From positions 357,055 through 421,054 of the forward strand of contig NZ_FNYJ01000006.1 of assembly GCF_900108875.1 (NCBI RefSeq): a stretch of DNA of 64,000 nt. The letters run 5' to 3'. The translations under genes and the position numbers were made by a program. Origin of the DNA: Pseudomonas sp. NFR16 (lineage in GTDB: Bacteria > Pseudomonadota > Gammaproteobacteria > Pseudomonadales > Pseudomonadaceae). The notes beneath the pieces were generated by a model that worked only from the letters and a program-made list of their open reading frames with translations, was not told the DNA's origin and made no database searches. Shown piece by piece: positions 1 to 8,691 of this stretch (the first letter of the stretch is position 1; each line of letters starts with the position of its first letter).

Positions 1-13
1 GCGTGTTTTTCAT
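1..13 (-). CDS. Start of next psl gene (partial, probably pslD)
   Basis: On the minus strand an ATG at 13-11 begins M-K-N-T and runs off the window edge. An AGGAG lies 10 bases upstream. In Psl operons the gene following pslB (pslC is absent from some pseudomonads) is pslD, an outer-membrane export protein, so this is probably its first codons. Only the start codon, ribosome site and position support this; the identity is inference from gene order. Confidence 0.45.
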
Positions 14-198
14 TGGTCCGGAACTCCTGTCATGCATGAATACGGCTCCCTTGCGGGTAAAACAATCATGTCGGCGATACTGCCAAGTCCAATGTCAACG
101 GGATAGCGGTGCAGAGCCTGGTCTTCGTTGCCCCGCCGTCTGTGAAGGGGCAGGGCGAATCAGCCGCTGCGCGGCCGTTTTCAGGGGCCGGTCGGTTG

Positions 199-1650
199 TC
201 AGACCTTGGCAGCGGGCACTCGGCCATAGACATCAGTGAAGCGCACGATGTCGTCTTCGCCAAGGTACTCGCCGCTTTGAACCTCGATCATCACCAGATC
301 GATCACCCCCGGATTGACCAGGCGGTGGGTGTGGCCCGGCTTGATGAACGTCGACTCGTTGGTGTCCAGCATGAATTCGCGCTCGCCATTGGTCACTCGA
401 GCCATGCCGCTGACCACAATCCAGTGTTCGCTGCGGTGATGATGCATCTGCAGCGACAGCGACGCCTGCGGCTTGACCACGATGCGCTTGATCTTGAAGC
501 GCTTGCCTTCTTCCAGAACGGTGTACGTGCCCCAGGGGCGAGTCACCGTGTTGTGCAACAGGTACGCCGGATGACCCTGGCGCTTGAGCTCCTGAGCGAT
601 CACTTTGACTTCCTGACTGCGCTGGGCATCGGCGATCAGCAGCGCATCCGGCGTGTCGATGATGATCAGGTTGTCCAGTCCGACTCCGCCCACCAGACGC
701 TTCTTGGAATCGATGTAGCAATTGGTCACGTCGTGCAGCACGACCTGGCCGTTGTACTGGTTGCCATTCGCGTCTGCCGGCGCCAGTTCGCGAATTGCCT
801 GCCAGGAGCCGATGTCGCTCCAGCCCAGTTCGCACGGCACCACGGCAACCTTGTGTGAGCGCTCCATCAGGGCGTAGTCGATTGAAATGTCCGGCGCCTT
901 GGCGAACGTCTCGCTGTCCAGTTCCAGTTGCAGTTCGTTGCTGCCTTCCTTGCTGCTGCACTGGGCCAGGCAGGTCCGCACTGCTGCGAGCACGTCCGGC
1001 GCATGGGTTTCCAGTTCACGCAGCAGCACGTCGACGCGCATGCAGAACATCCCGGCATTCCACAGATGCAGGCCGCCATCGATGTATTCCTGCGCGGTCG
1101 ATGCGTCGGGTTTCTCGACGAAGCGCGCCACCTGATAAGCCTTGTCGCTGAGCGCCTGACCTTTTTCGATGTAGCCGAAACCGGTTTCCGCACGCGTCGG
1201 GATAAGCCCGAATGTCACCAGCCAGCCTTCATCGGCCAGCTTCTGCGCATCTTTAACGGCTTTACCAAAAGCGGCCACGTCGTTGATCAGATGATCGGCC
1301 GGCAGAATCAGCAACTGCGCGTCATCCCCCTGGCGAGCCTGAACGTGCAGCGCCGCTGCGGCGATGGCCGGGGCGGTGTTACGACCGAACGGTTCCAGCA
1401 GGAAATCCAGCTGGATCTTGTTCTTGTTCAGCAGCCGGTAATCGTCGACGGTGCGGAAATACACTTCCCGGTTGGTCACCGTCAGCAGGTTGTGAACGCC
1501 GTCCAGCGTGCTGGCGCGATTGAAAGTCTTCTGCAGCAGACTTTCGCCATCGGGCAGACGCATGAAAGGTTTAGGCATGGCTTCGCGCGATACCGGCCAG
1601 AGCCGGGTGCCGGCGCCGCCGGCGATGATGCAGGGAATAAGGGTGCCCAT
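199..1650 (-). CDS. pslB: Mannose-1-phosphate guanylyltransferase / mannose-6-phosphate isomerase (PslB/AlgA family)
   Basis: Bifunctional cytosolic enzyme of 483 aa making GDP-mannose for exopolysaccharide. The N-terminal nucleotidyltransferase has the AGGAGTRLWP motif with a following KPF at about residues 11-30. The C-terminal type II isomerase is a cupin with a HHHRSEHWIVV stretch near residue 410. Length matches AlgA, WbpW and PslB (about 480 aa). Its ATG touches the end of the upstream pslA homologue, so the two are cotranscribed; that order (PslA then PslB) is what distinguishes it from algA, which sits at the end of the alginate operon. Family certain; the Psl assignment rests on context. 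Confidence 0.88.
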   Translation of the reverse strand: MGTLIPCIIAGGAGTRLWPVSREAMPKPFMRLPDGESLLQKTFNRASTLDGVHNLLTVTNREVYFRTVDDYRLLNKNKIQLDFLLEPFGRNTAPAIAAAALHVQARQGDDAQLLILPADHLINDVAAFGKAVKDAQKLADEGWLVTFGLIPTRAETGFGYIEKGQALSDKAYQVARFVEKPDASTAQEYIDGGLHLWNAGMFCMRVDVLLRELETHAPDVLAAVRTCLAQCSSKEGSNELQLELDSETFAKAPDISIDYALMERSHKVAVVPCELGWSDIGSWQAIRELAPADANGNQYNGQVVLHDVTNCYIDSKKRLVGGVGLDNLIIIDTPDALLIADAQRSQEVKVIAQELKRQGHPAYLLHNTVTRPWGTYTVLEEGKRFKIKRIVVKPQASLSLQMHHHRSEHWIVVSGMARVTNGEREFMLDTNESTFIKPGHTHRLVNPGVIDLVMIEVQSGEYLGEDDIVRFTDVYGRVPAAKV

Positions 1651-3086
1651 CAGTAAGCCTCGCGGGAGAAAAGCACTGCAGGAACAGTGCGCAAAAGGAT
1701 GTATAGATCGAACCAGACGGACCAGTTTTCGATGTATTCAAGATCGAACTCGACGCGCTTTTCGATCTTCTCCACAGTGTCTGTCTCACCACGATAGCCG
1801 TTGATCTGGGCAAGGCCGGTAATGCCTGGCTTGACCCGATGACGCGAGGTGTACTCCTTGACAGCTTGTTCGAACAAAATGCCGGCGGCCTTGGTGGCCG
1901 TGGCATGTGGGCGCGGCCCCACCATGGACATGCTGCCCGCGAACACGTTGAACAGTTGCGGCAACTCATCCAGGCTGGTCTTGCGGATGAATCGCCCGAC
2001 CCGGGTGACCCTGACATCGTTCTTGACGGTCTGTTTCTCGGCAGTCGCATCGGCCTGATGGGTGTGCATCGAGCGGAACTTGCAGACCGTGATCAAGCGG
2101 TTGTTGTAACCGTAGCGTTTCTGCCAGAACAGCACCGGCCCGCGTGAATCGAGTTTGATGGCCAGCGCGATCAGCGCCATGAACGGCGACAGCAACACGA
2201 TCGCAAGCGTCGACAGCACCATGTCTTCAATGCGCTTGAACAGCGGTGACCAGCCCCGCAACGGCACGTCCGATGCGTTGAACATCGGCAGGCTGGCGAC
2301 CTCGGTGATGCGGTTATGGGCATGCCGGAACGCGACCATGTCAGGCACCAGCAGCACGTTCACCGGCAGGCGTCGCAGCTCGCGGATGATGTAATCCATG
2401 CGGTTCTCGGCGGTCCAGGGCAGGGCGACCAGCACCTGAGTGACCTTCTCCTCGCGAATCAGGGTTTCCAGATCGCGGGTGTTGCCCAGCATCGGCAGAT
2501 TGGCGACGGTCTTGGGCAGGCGACCGATACGATCATCGATGAAACCCCATACGCCGGAACGGATGTCCTGATTCTCCAGCAGGTACTCGGCCAGGCGCTG
2601 GCCGTTCTCGGTGGCGCCAAGAATCACGGCATTCTGCAGGAAGAACCCGCGGGCCATCAGGCGTTTGAAAATCAATAGCAGCAAAAGCCGTTCAGCGCAG
2701 AACATCGCCAGACTGACGACGAACCAGACCATCAGCTGTTCCTGGCTGATGTAGTCGAAAAGATCAAGCGCCTTGTGCATGAACAGCAAGACGCAAAAGG
2801 CCGACGACCACACAAACAGGATCATTTTGAATCGCGTGCGGTTGCTGAAGATAGATTCGGAATATACGCCGAGTGCCTGAAACATCAGGACGCAAACGAT
2901 GCCGAAAAAGATCTGCACCATCAAATAACTTTCGGGGGCGGCGGGGGCTTCAGCCTGCCAATACGCGAGGATCAGGATGCCAGGAAGAATGGACGTCAGA
3001 CCGTGAACCAGCCGTACAGCGAACAGAAAATATTCAACCAGACTGGTGCGGGTGAGCAACAGACTGTCAACCGGGTGCAGCCGCAT
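1650..3086 (-). CDS. pslA: Undecaprenyl-phosphate glucose phosphotransferase (PslA/WcaJ family)
   Basis: Inner-membrane polyisoprenyl-phosphate hexose-1-phosphate transferase of 478 aa that would start assembly of the Psl repeat unit. The N-terminal half has about four to five hydrophobic segments and a CoA-binding-like middle domain (GATENGQRLAEYL near 155). The C-terminal bacterial sugar transferase domain has a membrane segment at about 285-310 and the KLDSRGPVLFWQKR and KFRSM motifs. Length equals the P. aeruginosa PslA that I recall (478 aa). The start has a TGAGGACG ribosome site 4 to 11 bases upstream. It is the first gene of a leftward operon with pslB. Confidence 0.88.
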   Translation of the reverse strand: MRLHPVDSLLLTRTSLVEYFLFAVRLVHGLTSILPGILILAYWQAEAPAAPESYLMVQIFFGIVCVLMFQALGVYSESIFSNRTRFKMILFVWSSAFCVLLFMHKALDLFDYISQEQLMVWFVVSLAMFCAERLLLLLIFKRLMARGFFLQNAVILGATENGQRLAEYLLENQDIRSGVWGFIDDRIGRLPKTVANLPMLGNTRDLETLIREEKVTQVLVALPWTAENRMDYIIRELRRLPVNVLLVPDMVAFRHAHNRITEVASLPMFNASDVPLRGWSPLFKRIEDMVLSTLAIVLLSPFMALIALAIKLDSRGPVLFWQKRYGYNNRLITVCKFRSMHTHQADATAEKQTVKNDVRVTRVGRFIRKTSLDELPQLFNVFAGSMSMVGPRPHATATKAAGILFEQAVKEYTSRHRVKPGITGLAQINGYRGETDTVEKIEKRVEFDLEYIENWSVWFDLYILLRTVPAVLFSREAY

Positions 3087-3561
3087 AAAACGTCCTCACA
3101 TCTTCGTTCCATGAATCCATGACGGGCCTACCCGATTGGCAATCGCACTCGGAAAAGTCAATATAATGACTCTTTTGCGGACTGCGGCGAAATAAGCCAA
3201 TTAATTGTCGATTAAGCACTCTATCCCACGGTATTTCAATCCCATCAGCAAGGAATAATCCTATTTTTTCCCGGTCATTGTAGGACTACTCCCAAACGCA
3301 GTTAAGAGATTCCCTCAAACGAGTGCCATCATTAGTAAAGCCGATGAATCGGATGATGTCATCGGGCCGGATTCAAAAAGGCGCATCGAACCGCTGTCAT
3401 CAGATCGCAGGCCACGTGTCTTATCGCAGAGGCCTCCCATGACTTCGGGCGTTTGACCCCATTCCGGGCATCGCAAAAAAAAATCATGATCGTGGCTTTT
3501 TCTGTACTGCCTGAGGTCAACATCTCACGCAGACGAATCGCACGATGATAAGGAAGGACAT
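3087..3561. other. Intergenic region between pslA and yegS
   Basis: About 475 bases with no credible gene. It should hold the divergent promoters of the psl operon (leftward) and the lipid kinase (rightward). The segment just upstream of pslA is AT-rich (around 3155-3215). A GAGGAC sequence in the pslA leader is an RsmA-like GGA site overlapping the ribosome site, which fits known post-transcriptional control of psl, but I cannot prove it. No clear sigma-70 box pair was found. Confidence 0.4.
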
Positions 3562-4470
3562 ATGACGGAGCGCAGGGCTTTATTGATTCTTCACGGCAAA
3601 CAGGCGCTCAACGAAGACGTGCGCAATGCTGTGGAGCGCAAGCGCAAACATGGCTGGACGCTGGACGTGCGGCTCACCTGGGAAGGGGGTGACGCGCAGC
3701 GACTGGTCAAGGAGGCGCTGGCAGCGGGCCATCGACAGATTATTGCGGGCGGGGGTGACGGCACGTTACGTGATGTCGCCGAAGCGCTCGCACTGGCGCA
3801 ATCGGATGCCAGCCTGGTCATCTTGCCGCTGGGTACCGCCAATGATTTCGCGCGTTCGGCCGGTGTCCCGCTGGAGATCGAGCGTGCGCTGGACCTGCTG
3901 GACGTCCCGGCCCGCACCGTCGATATGGGTGCGGTCGACGGCAACCTGTTCCTCAACATGGCCACCGGCGGCTTCGGCAGCCAGGTTACGGCGAACACCT
4001 CTGAAGACCTCAAGAAAGTGCTGGGCGGTGCGGCGTATCTGTTCACCGGTCTGACGCGTTTCAGTGAGCTGAAATCTGCCTACGGCGAGTTGAGCGGCCC
4101 GGACTTTCATTGGCAGGGCGATCTGCTGGCGCTGGGCATCGGCAATGGCCGACAGGCCGGAGGCGGGCATCCGCTGTGCCCGAACGCGCTGGCCGACGAC
4201 GGGCTGCTGGACATCAGCATCCTGCCGGCGCCGCAAGAAATCGTCGGCACGCTCAAAAGTCTGCTCGAAGGCGGACTGGGCATCGACAATCTGTTCGTTC
4301 GCGCCCGCCTGCCCTGGGTCGAACTGAAGTCGTCGCAGGGACTGGACATCAATCTGGACGGCGAACCCCTCAGCGGCGAGCAACTGCGTTTCGAAGCCCG
4401 GCCCGGTGCCCTGCGCATCCATTTACCCGCGCATTCGCCGCTGCTCGGGCAGGCAAAACGTCTGGGTTGA
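3562..4470 (+). CDS. yegS: YegS-type lipid kinase (diacylglycerol kinase catalytic domain)
   Basis: Predicted soluble lipid kinase of 302 aa phosphorylating diacylglycerol- or phosphatidylglycerol-type lipids, by analogy with E. coli YegS (about 300 aa). The DAGK nucleotide-binding signature GGGDGTLRD lies at residues 63-71 and is followed by LPLGTANDFAR at about 92-102, the usual second conserved block. The C-terminal half has the LDGEP strand typical of the family. The start has an AAGGA 7 bases upstream. Single-gene unit, divergent from the psl operon. Substrate is inferred from the family only. Confidence 0.9.
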   Translation: MTERRALLILHGKQALNEDVRNAVERKRKHGWTLDVRLTWEGGDAQRLVKEALAAGHRQIIAGGGDGTLRDVAEALALAQSDASLVILPLGTANDFARSAGVPLEIERALDLLDVPARTVDMGAVDGNLFLNMATGGFGSQVTANTSEDLKKVLGGAAYLFTGLTRFSELKSAYGELSGPDFHWQGDLLALGIGNGRQAGGGHPLCPNALADDGLLDISILPAPQEIVGTLKSLLEGGLGIDNLFVRARLPWVELKSSQGLDINLDGEPLSGEQLRFEARPGALRIHLPAHSPLLGQAKRLG

Positions 4471-4511
4471 TGCGAGACGCCCGACGGCGCTTGCGCAGGT
4501 CGCGCCAGGGT

Positions 4512-4530
4512 GCGCCGCGTTCAGCGGCGC
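4512..4530. terminator. GC hairpin between convergent yegS and response regulator
   Basis: Seven-base stem GCGCCGC/GCGGCGC with a five-base loop. There is no real T tract on either side, so it is a weak candidate for a bidirectional terminator. Confidence 0.3.
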
Positions 4531-4558
4531 GCGTTTCGCTCGCGGCGAGGGATCGGGC

Positions 4559-5218
4559 TCAATCGTCCAGGCTGATGATCTGTTCACGCACGCAGAACAG
4601 CACCAGGCCCGCCACGTCGTAGATCTGCAGGCGTTTCATGATTTGCGAGCGGTGGGTTTCGACGGTCTTCACGCTCAAGGTCAGGCCGTTGGCGATTTCC
4701 CGGGTGGATTTGCCTCTCACGATCAGGCGCAGGATTTCCAGCTGACGAGCTGTCAGATTATGGTTCTCGACGGCTTCGACCTTGGTCGACTGCGCGCTGA
4801 CCAGCGCCTGGTTGATCACGGTGTGCGCGATGGCGGGGCTCAGGTAACGCTCGTCGTTGCGCAACGCCTCCAGCGCCTGCTCGATCTCCGTCGCAGTCGC
4901 GTCCTTGAGCAGGTAGCCGTGGGCACCACCTTCCAGCGCCCTCATAATCATCTGCGGCTCGGTGTGCATCGACAGGATCAGCACCTTGCTGTCGGGCAGG
5001 GCGTGATGCAGCCGTTCGAGTGCATCCAGACCGTTGCTGTCCTTCATGGAGATGTCGAGCAGGATGATGTCCGGCTTCAACGCCAGGGTCATTTCCAGCA
5101 GCTGATTGCCGTCGCAGGCTTCGCCGATCACCTGATAGCCGGGAATGTCCGAAACCAGCGCACGGATGCCGGCGCGGATCAGGGCATGGTCATCGACAAG
5201 AAGAAGATTGCAGATCAT
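4559..5218 (-). CDS. NarL/LuxR-family response regulator
   Basis: Two-domain transcription factor of 219 aa. The receiver domain (about 3-120) has the acidic pair D9-D10, phosphoacceptor D55 (LLDISM) and the switch lysine in LLKDA. The C-terminal HTH (about 150-212) has the NarL-family pattern LTARQLEILRLIVRGKSTREIA and VETHRSQIMKRL. Its start overlaps the last four bases of the histidine kinase gene (ATGA), so the two are translationally coupled and must be partners. Target genes are not evident; nothing nearby is an obvious regulon member. Confidence 0.92.
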   Translation of the reverse strand: MICNLLLVDDHALIRAGIRALVSDIPGYQVIGEACDGNQLLEMTLALKPDIILLDISMKDSNGLDALERLHHALPDSKVLILSMHTEPQMIMRALEGGAHGYLLKDATATEIEQALEALRNDERYLSPAIAHTVINQALVSAQSTKVEAVENHNLTARQLEILRLIVRGKSTREIANGLTLSVKTVETHRSQIMKRLQIYDVAGLVLFCVREQIISLDD

Positions 5219-6120
5219 GGGTGCTTACTTATGTCAGCGCGTCCGCGGGCTCGCGGGGCCCAGGGGAAGAGCGCGTGAATGTGAGTGCCTTTGCCGGGAG
5301 CGCTGTCGACGGTCAGCTCCCCGCCCAGCAGACTGGCGCGCTCGGCCATGCCCGCCATGCCGCGCTGACCCTGCTGAGCGGGGTCCTGAGCGGGCGAAAA
5401 ACCTATACCGTCGTCGGAAATGCTCAGTGCCAGACCTTCCGGCTGGCGCTGCAGGCGAACGAGCAGGTTGTTTGCCTGCGCGTGGCGGAGCATGTTGGTC
5501 ACCGCTTCCTGAGTGATGCGGAAAGCGGCCACGGCCATTTCCTCGGGAATGCCCGCCAGCCGCTGGTGGCATTCCAGGCTCCACAATACCTGCGTATCGG
5601 CCAGCGTGCGCAACAGGTGCGCGCGCAGGCTGGCCTCGAGCCCCAGGCTGGCGAGTTGACGGGGATTGAGGATTGCCGAAACGTCGCGGACCTTCGCCAG
5701 GGTTTCGTCCAGGATGCCATTGAGCATGTTGCAGTGGGGATGGAGCTCTTGCGGCGCGCGGCGTTGTAGCCAGTCGCTTTGTAACTTGGCGGCGGTCAGC
5801 ATCTGACCAATGTCGTCATGCAGTTCGCGGCTCAGGCGATGACGCTCGGTTTCCTGAACCTGCAACATGTGGTCGGCCAGTTCCTGGGGCTGGAACTGGA
5901 TGGTCTGATCCGGGCGTGTCATGGCATAGCAAATGCTCAGGAATGCGCCGACATTGAGCAGCGTCATTACCAGAGGCAGGCCGCCATTGAACAGATATAT
6001 AAGGGTGTTGCCGCCGGTCGTCGCCAGACATAAGAGTGCTGCCCATCGAAACGCGCTGTTCGAGTTCATGCGCTGGAACTTGGAAAGATTGCTGCTGCCA
6101 TGCATAGCGGATGAAGCCAT
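5215..6120 (-). CDS. Membrane sensor histidine kinase (HisKA_3 / NarX-UhpB type)
   Basis: Sensor partner of the adjacent regulator, 301 aa. Two membrane segments lie at about 26-45 and 50-68, with almost no periplasmic loop, so it probably senses within the membrane or cytosol. The dimerisation domain has the H box RELHDDIGQ with H101. The ATPase domain has the N box TQEAVTNMLRHA, the SISDDGIGF box and a GxG-type loop near the end. Start choice is uncertain: M18 (MNSNSAF) is possible and would leave both membrane segments intact. The signal sensed is unknown. Confidence 0.9.
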   Translation of the reverse strand: MASSAMHGSSNLSKFQRMNSNSAFRWAALLCLATTGGNTLIYLFNGGLPLVMTLLNVGAFLSICYAMTRPDQTIQFQPQELADHMLQVQETERHRLSRELHDDIGQMLTAAKLQSDWLQRRAPQELHPHCNMLNGILDETLAKVRDVSAILNPRQLASLGLEASLRAHLLRTLADTQVLWSLECHQRLAGIPEEMAVAAFRITQEAVTNMLRHAQANNLLVRLQRQPEGLALSISDDGIGFSPAQDPAQQGQRGMAGMAERASLLGGELTVDSAPGKGTHIHALFPWAPRARGRADISKHP

Positions 6121-6586
6121 CGGATAGTTATAGCGGATACCTGAACAGTCATTGCCAGGTCACTCAAGGTGGTCGAGCGAGGGACGCGAGTCCGCCCACG
6201 TGTAACAGGTGCCCAGGATCCCGAGATCGGTTTTCAACCAGATTAATGATGTCGCAAACTTTCGCGCGTGTATCCGCGGTCGGCAATCTTACCCTAAATA
6301 ACGTGCCGATTAAGCGTTAAGTGTGAATAACATCAAGGTGATATTTGTCTGATCAGTCAGGATTTAAAACTGGAACGATAGTGCCATGAGTTGGCCATTG
6401 ACTAGTTGCGGACTTGTTATCGCCACAGTGACTCATGCCGAACTTCAATGCGCCGAATGGCAAGTTGGCAGTTGCTGGAAAGTGGCAGGAGCGTCGCAGG
6501 AGAGCGATCGATGGTTTGTGCCGATCGGTCGCCTTACCGGGGCATGTGCGCCCCGGCCTTGGGCCTCGGGCGATGCGGCAATGGCT
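6121..6586. other. Intergenic region, nothing recognised
   Basis: About 465 bases between the histidine kinase start and the end of a leftward hypothetical gene. Open frames here are short, lack ribosome sites and have poor codon use. I see no hairpin with T tract. It presumably contains the promoter of the kinase-regulator pair. Confidence 0.4.
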
Positions 6587-7096
6587 TCAGAGGGTGGTGG
6601 AGCGGTCCAGGCGTTCGCCTGCGGCGGGTTCTGCATGCGTGACGGTCATTGGCGCCGACCACTCGACGGTGATCGAATGTCCGTTGTCGAGTTTGCCGAT
6701 GCCGCAGGCGCAGCCGAACTGCTCAAGCAGGTCGCGCTGTTCGCCATCATCCAGCGGCAGTGAGCCGTCCAGTGGATCGATGAGTTCGATTTGCCAGGAC
6801 ATCAGCGAGATGCATTGGCGCAGGGACAGCAGTGCCTTGGGCTGAAGGCGTCCGGCGGCACTGGCGAAATACAGCAGGTAGCGCAGTTGCCGGGCGAAGC
6901 CGGCGACCGAGTCGACCGCCGCAGTATCTGCCTTGCCGGCGAGTTGCTGCAGCGTGGTGAGCAGGCACTCAATGGCATCCCGATCGTCGCCGATCAGTTC
7001 CAGATGACTGAGGCACTCGTCTGCGCGGCACATGAGGAGTTGCGTTTCGCTGAGAAAATCACCGTGCAGCTGATGCCATTCATTGCCGTTCAGCAT
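6587..7096 (-). CDS. Hypothetical helical protein, possible degenerate Hpt/CheA-P1 fold
   Basis: Protein of 169 aa with no signal peptide or membrane segment. Residues of about 35-105 are helical and pattern like an Hpt domain: D-A-I-E-C-L-L-T-T-L-Q-Q-L-A-G aligns by eye with the lfr-x-x-H-t-L-K-G helix, followed by a spacer and a second amphipathic helix. The position of the phosphoacceptor His appears to be Thr/Leu, and the Lys-Gly is Ala-Gly, so it would not phosphorylate. It is divergent from cheV. The Hpt comparison is my own pattern reading and could be wrong; otherwise it is a conserved hypothetical. Confidence 0.7.
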   Translation of the reverse strand: MLNGNEWHQLHGDFLSETQLLMCRADECLSHLELIGDDRDAIECLLTTLQQLAGKADTAAVDSVAGFARQLRYLLYFASAAGRLQPKALLSLRQCISLMSWQIELIDPLDGSLPLDDGEQRDLLEQFGCACGIGKLDNGHSITVEWSAPMTVTHAEPAAGERLDRSTTL

Positions 7097-7565
7097 GTGA
7101 GATCACTCTTGATGGATTGCGATATCAGATCGCGTGGGGCGAGTGGCCCAAAGTTAATGTTGAAGGCATTCGGAAGTCTGTAGGGCATTTCTGATTGTTG
7201 GTGAGCGCGAACGGCCGAGCGAGTGCTCGAAGGGAGGGGTGCAGCAGTGCCCCGCGCGATAGTCTGGGCGATCCGGTCCGTCTTCGATGCGGTTACGGGG
7301 GATTCGGAAGATTGCGCGAACACGACCACGTACCTGACTCCATTCATTCAATGAGAATGGCGTCACAATAATGGCTAACAGAATTCGGGAATATCAGGTT
7401 TGCCCTGATTGTCGTTAGGGATTACCCCTAGGGGAATGGATGAGCCTGGCGCAATTGATCAGCGAAGAGCCATCACACCGCCGTTATTCGGGCTCTCCGG
7501 ATGCCAGTCAGTAAAGCATGATGTTAATGTGATATCAATGATGCCGAGCGGTATTATATCGACAT
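7097..7565. other. Intergenic region upstream of cheV promoter
   Basis: About 470 bases between the divergent hypothetical gene and the sigma-28 promoter of cheV. Short open frames here have no ribosome sites. I see no further feature. Confidence 0.4.
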
Positions 7566-7592
7566 TAAGGTCTGCACCGTCGCTGCCGATAA
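7566..7592 (+). promoter_or_regulatory. Sigma-28 (FliA) promoter of cheV
   Basis: TAAGGTCT, 11 bases, then GCCGATAA. The consensus is TAAAGTTT-N11-GCCGATAA, so the -10 matches 8 of 8 and the -35 matches 6 of 8 with exact spacing. It lies 43 bases upstream of the cheV ATG, which puts cheV in the late flagellar/chemotaxis regulon. Confidence 0.85.
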
Positions 7593-7635
7593 CAGGTAGG
7601 CGGACTTACTTGAACCCCTGCTCCAGGAGCAACAG

Positions 7636-8562
7636 ATGGCTGGCATTCTCGACACGGTAGACCAACGTACACAGCTGGTGGGTGAGAACCGCCTGGAAAT
7701 CCTCATGTTTCGCTTGGCTGGCCGGCAGCTGTTCGCGATCAACGTGTTCAAGGTTCAGGAAGTCCTGCAGCTGCCCAAGCTGACCCTTATGCCGCAACGT
7801 CATCCGTTCGTGTGCGGCGTGGTCAACCTGCGCGGCCAGACCCTGCCGGTCATCGATCTGTCTCAGGCCATCGGCATGCGCCCGCTGGTGCCAGGCGCGT
7901 CGAGCACGATCATCGTGACCGAATACAACCGTTCCGTTCAGGCGTTTCTGGTCGGCGGCGTCGACCGCATCGTCAACATGAACTGGGAAGCGATCCTGCC
8001 GCCGCCGACCAGTGCCGGCCGCCAGCATTACCTGACCGCCATCAGCAAGGTCGACGATCAATTGGTGGAAATCATCGACGTCGAGAAGGTCCTCGCCGAA
8101 ATCGTGCCTTACAGTGCCAAGGTTTCCCGCGACAAGCTCGATGATCCGGTACTGGCGCGTGCCCGTGGCCGTGAAGTGCTGCTGGTGGACGACTCCAACG
8201 TGGCGCTTTCGCAGCTGCGTGACACCCTCGGCCAGCTTGGCGTGAAGATGCACGTGGCCAGTGACGGCCTCAAAGCGCTGAACATGCTCAAAGGCTGGGC
8301 GGACACTGGCGAGGTCATGACCGACAAGTTGTTGATGGTTTTCACCGACGCCGAAATGCCCGAAATGGACGGCTATCGCCTGACCACCGAGATTCGCCAC
8401 GATCCGCGTTTGCGCGGGCTGTACGTGGTACTGCACACGTCGCTGTCGGGCAGCTTCAACGAATCGATGGTCAAGAAGGTCGGCTGCGACAACTTCCTCT
8501 CCAAATTCCAGCCCGACAAACTGGTCGATGTCGTGCGCGAGCGCCTGATGCTCGACAACTGA
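7636..8562 (+). CDS. cheV: Chemotaxis coupling protein CheV (CheW-REC)
   Basis: Scaffold protein of 308 aa linking receptors to the CheA kinase, with a receiver that tunes adaptation. The CheW-like domain spans about 20-165 (LFAINVFKVQEVL, VNLRGQTLPVIDL). The receiver spans about 175-305 with LLVDDSNVALSQL and the phosphoacceptor Asp in FTDAEMPEMDGY. CAGGAG sits 6 bases upstream of the ATG. It is a single-gene unit, with a sigma-28 promoter upstream and an intrinsic terminator downstream. Confidence 0.96.
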   Translation: MAGILDTVDQRTQLVGENRLEILMFRLAGRQLFAINVFKVQEVLQLPKLTLMPQRHPFVCGVVNLRGQTLPVIDLSQAIGMRPLVPGASSTIIVTEYNRSVQAFLVGGVDRIVNMNWEAILPPPTSAGRQHYLTAISKVDDQLVEIIDVEKVLAEIVPYSAKVSRDKLDDPVLARARGREVLLVDDSNVALSQLRDTLGQLGVKMHVASDGLKALNMLKGWADTGEVMTDKLLMVFTDAEMPEMDGYRLTTEIRHDPRLRGLYVVLHTSLSGSFNESMVKKVGCDNFLSKFQPDKLVDVVRERLMLDN

Positions 8563-8588
8563 CGTTCCAGCCCGGTCTGACAGATTTG

Positions 8589-8617
8589 AGCCCCTTGCTG
8601 TATGGAGGGGCTTTTTT
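8589..8617 (+). terminator. Intrinsic terminator of cheV
   Basis: AGCCCC, a 12-base loop, GGGGCT, then a run of T residues. It lies 27 bases after the cheV stop codon. Confidence 0.85.
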
Positions 8618-8691
8618 GTATCTGTACCGCGTCGAATCCGGCGCGCTCGTATAAAGTGTGGCGTTTTCACACTGTCAGAAAGGACGCGTAC

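Noticed and set aside
109..858. Plus-strand open frame across pslB
   Set aside because: Shadow of pslB; no start signal or similarity.
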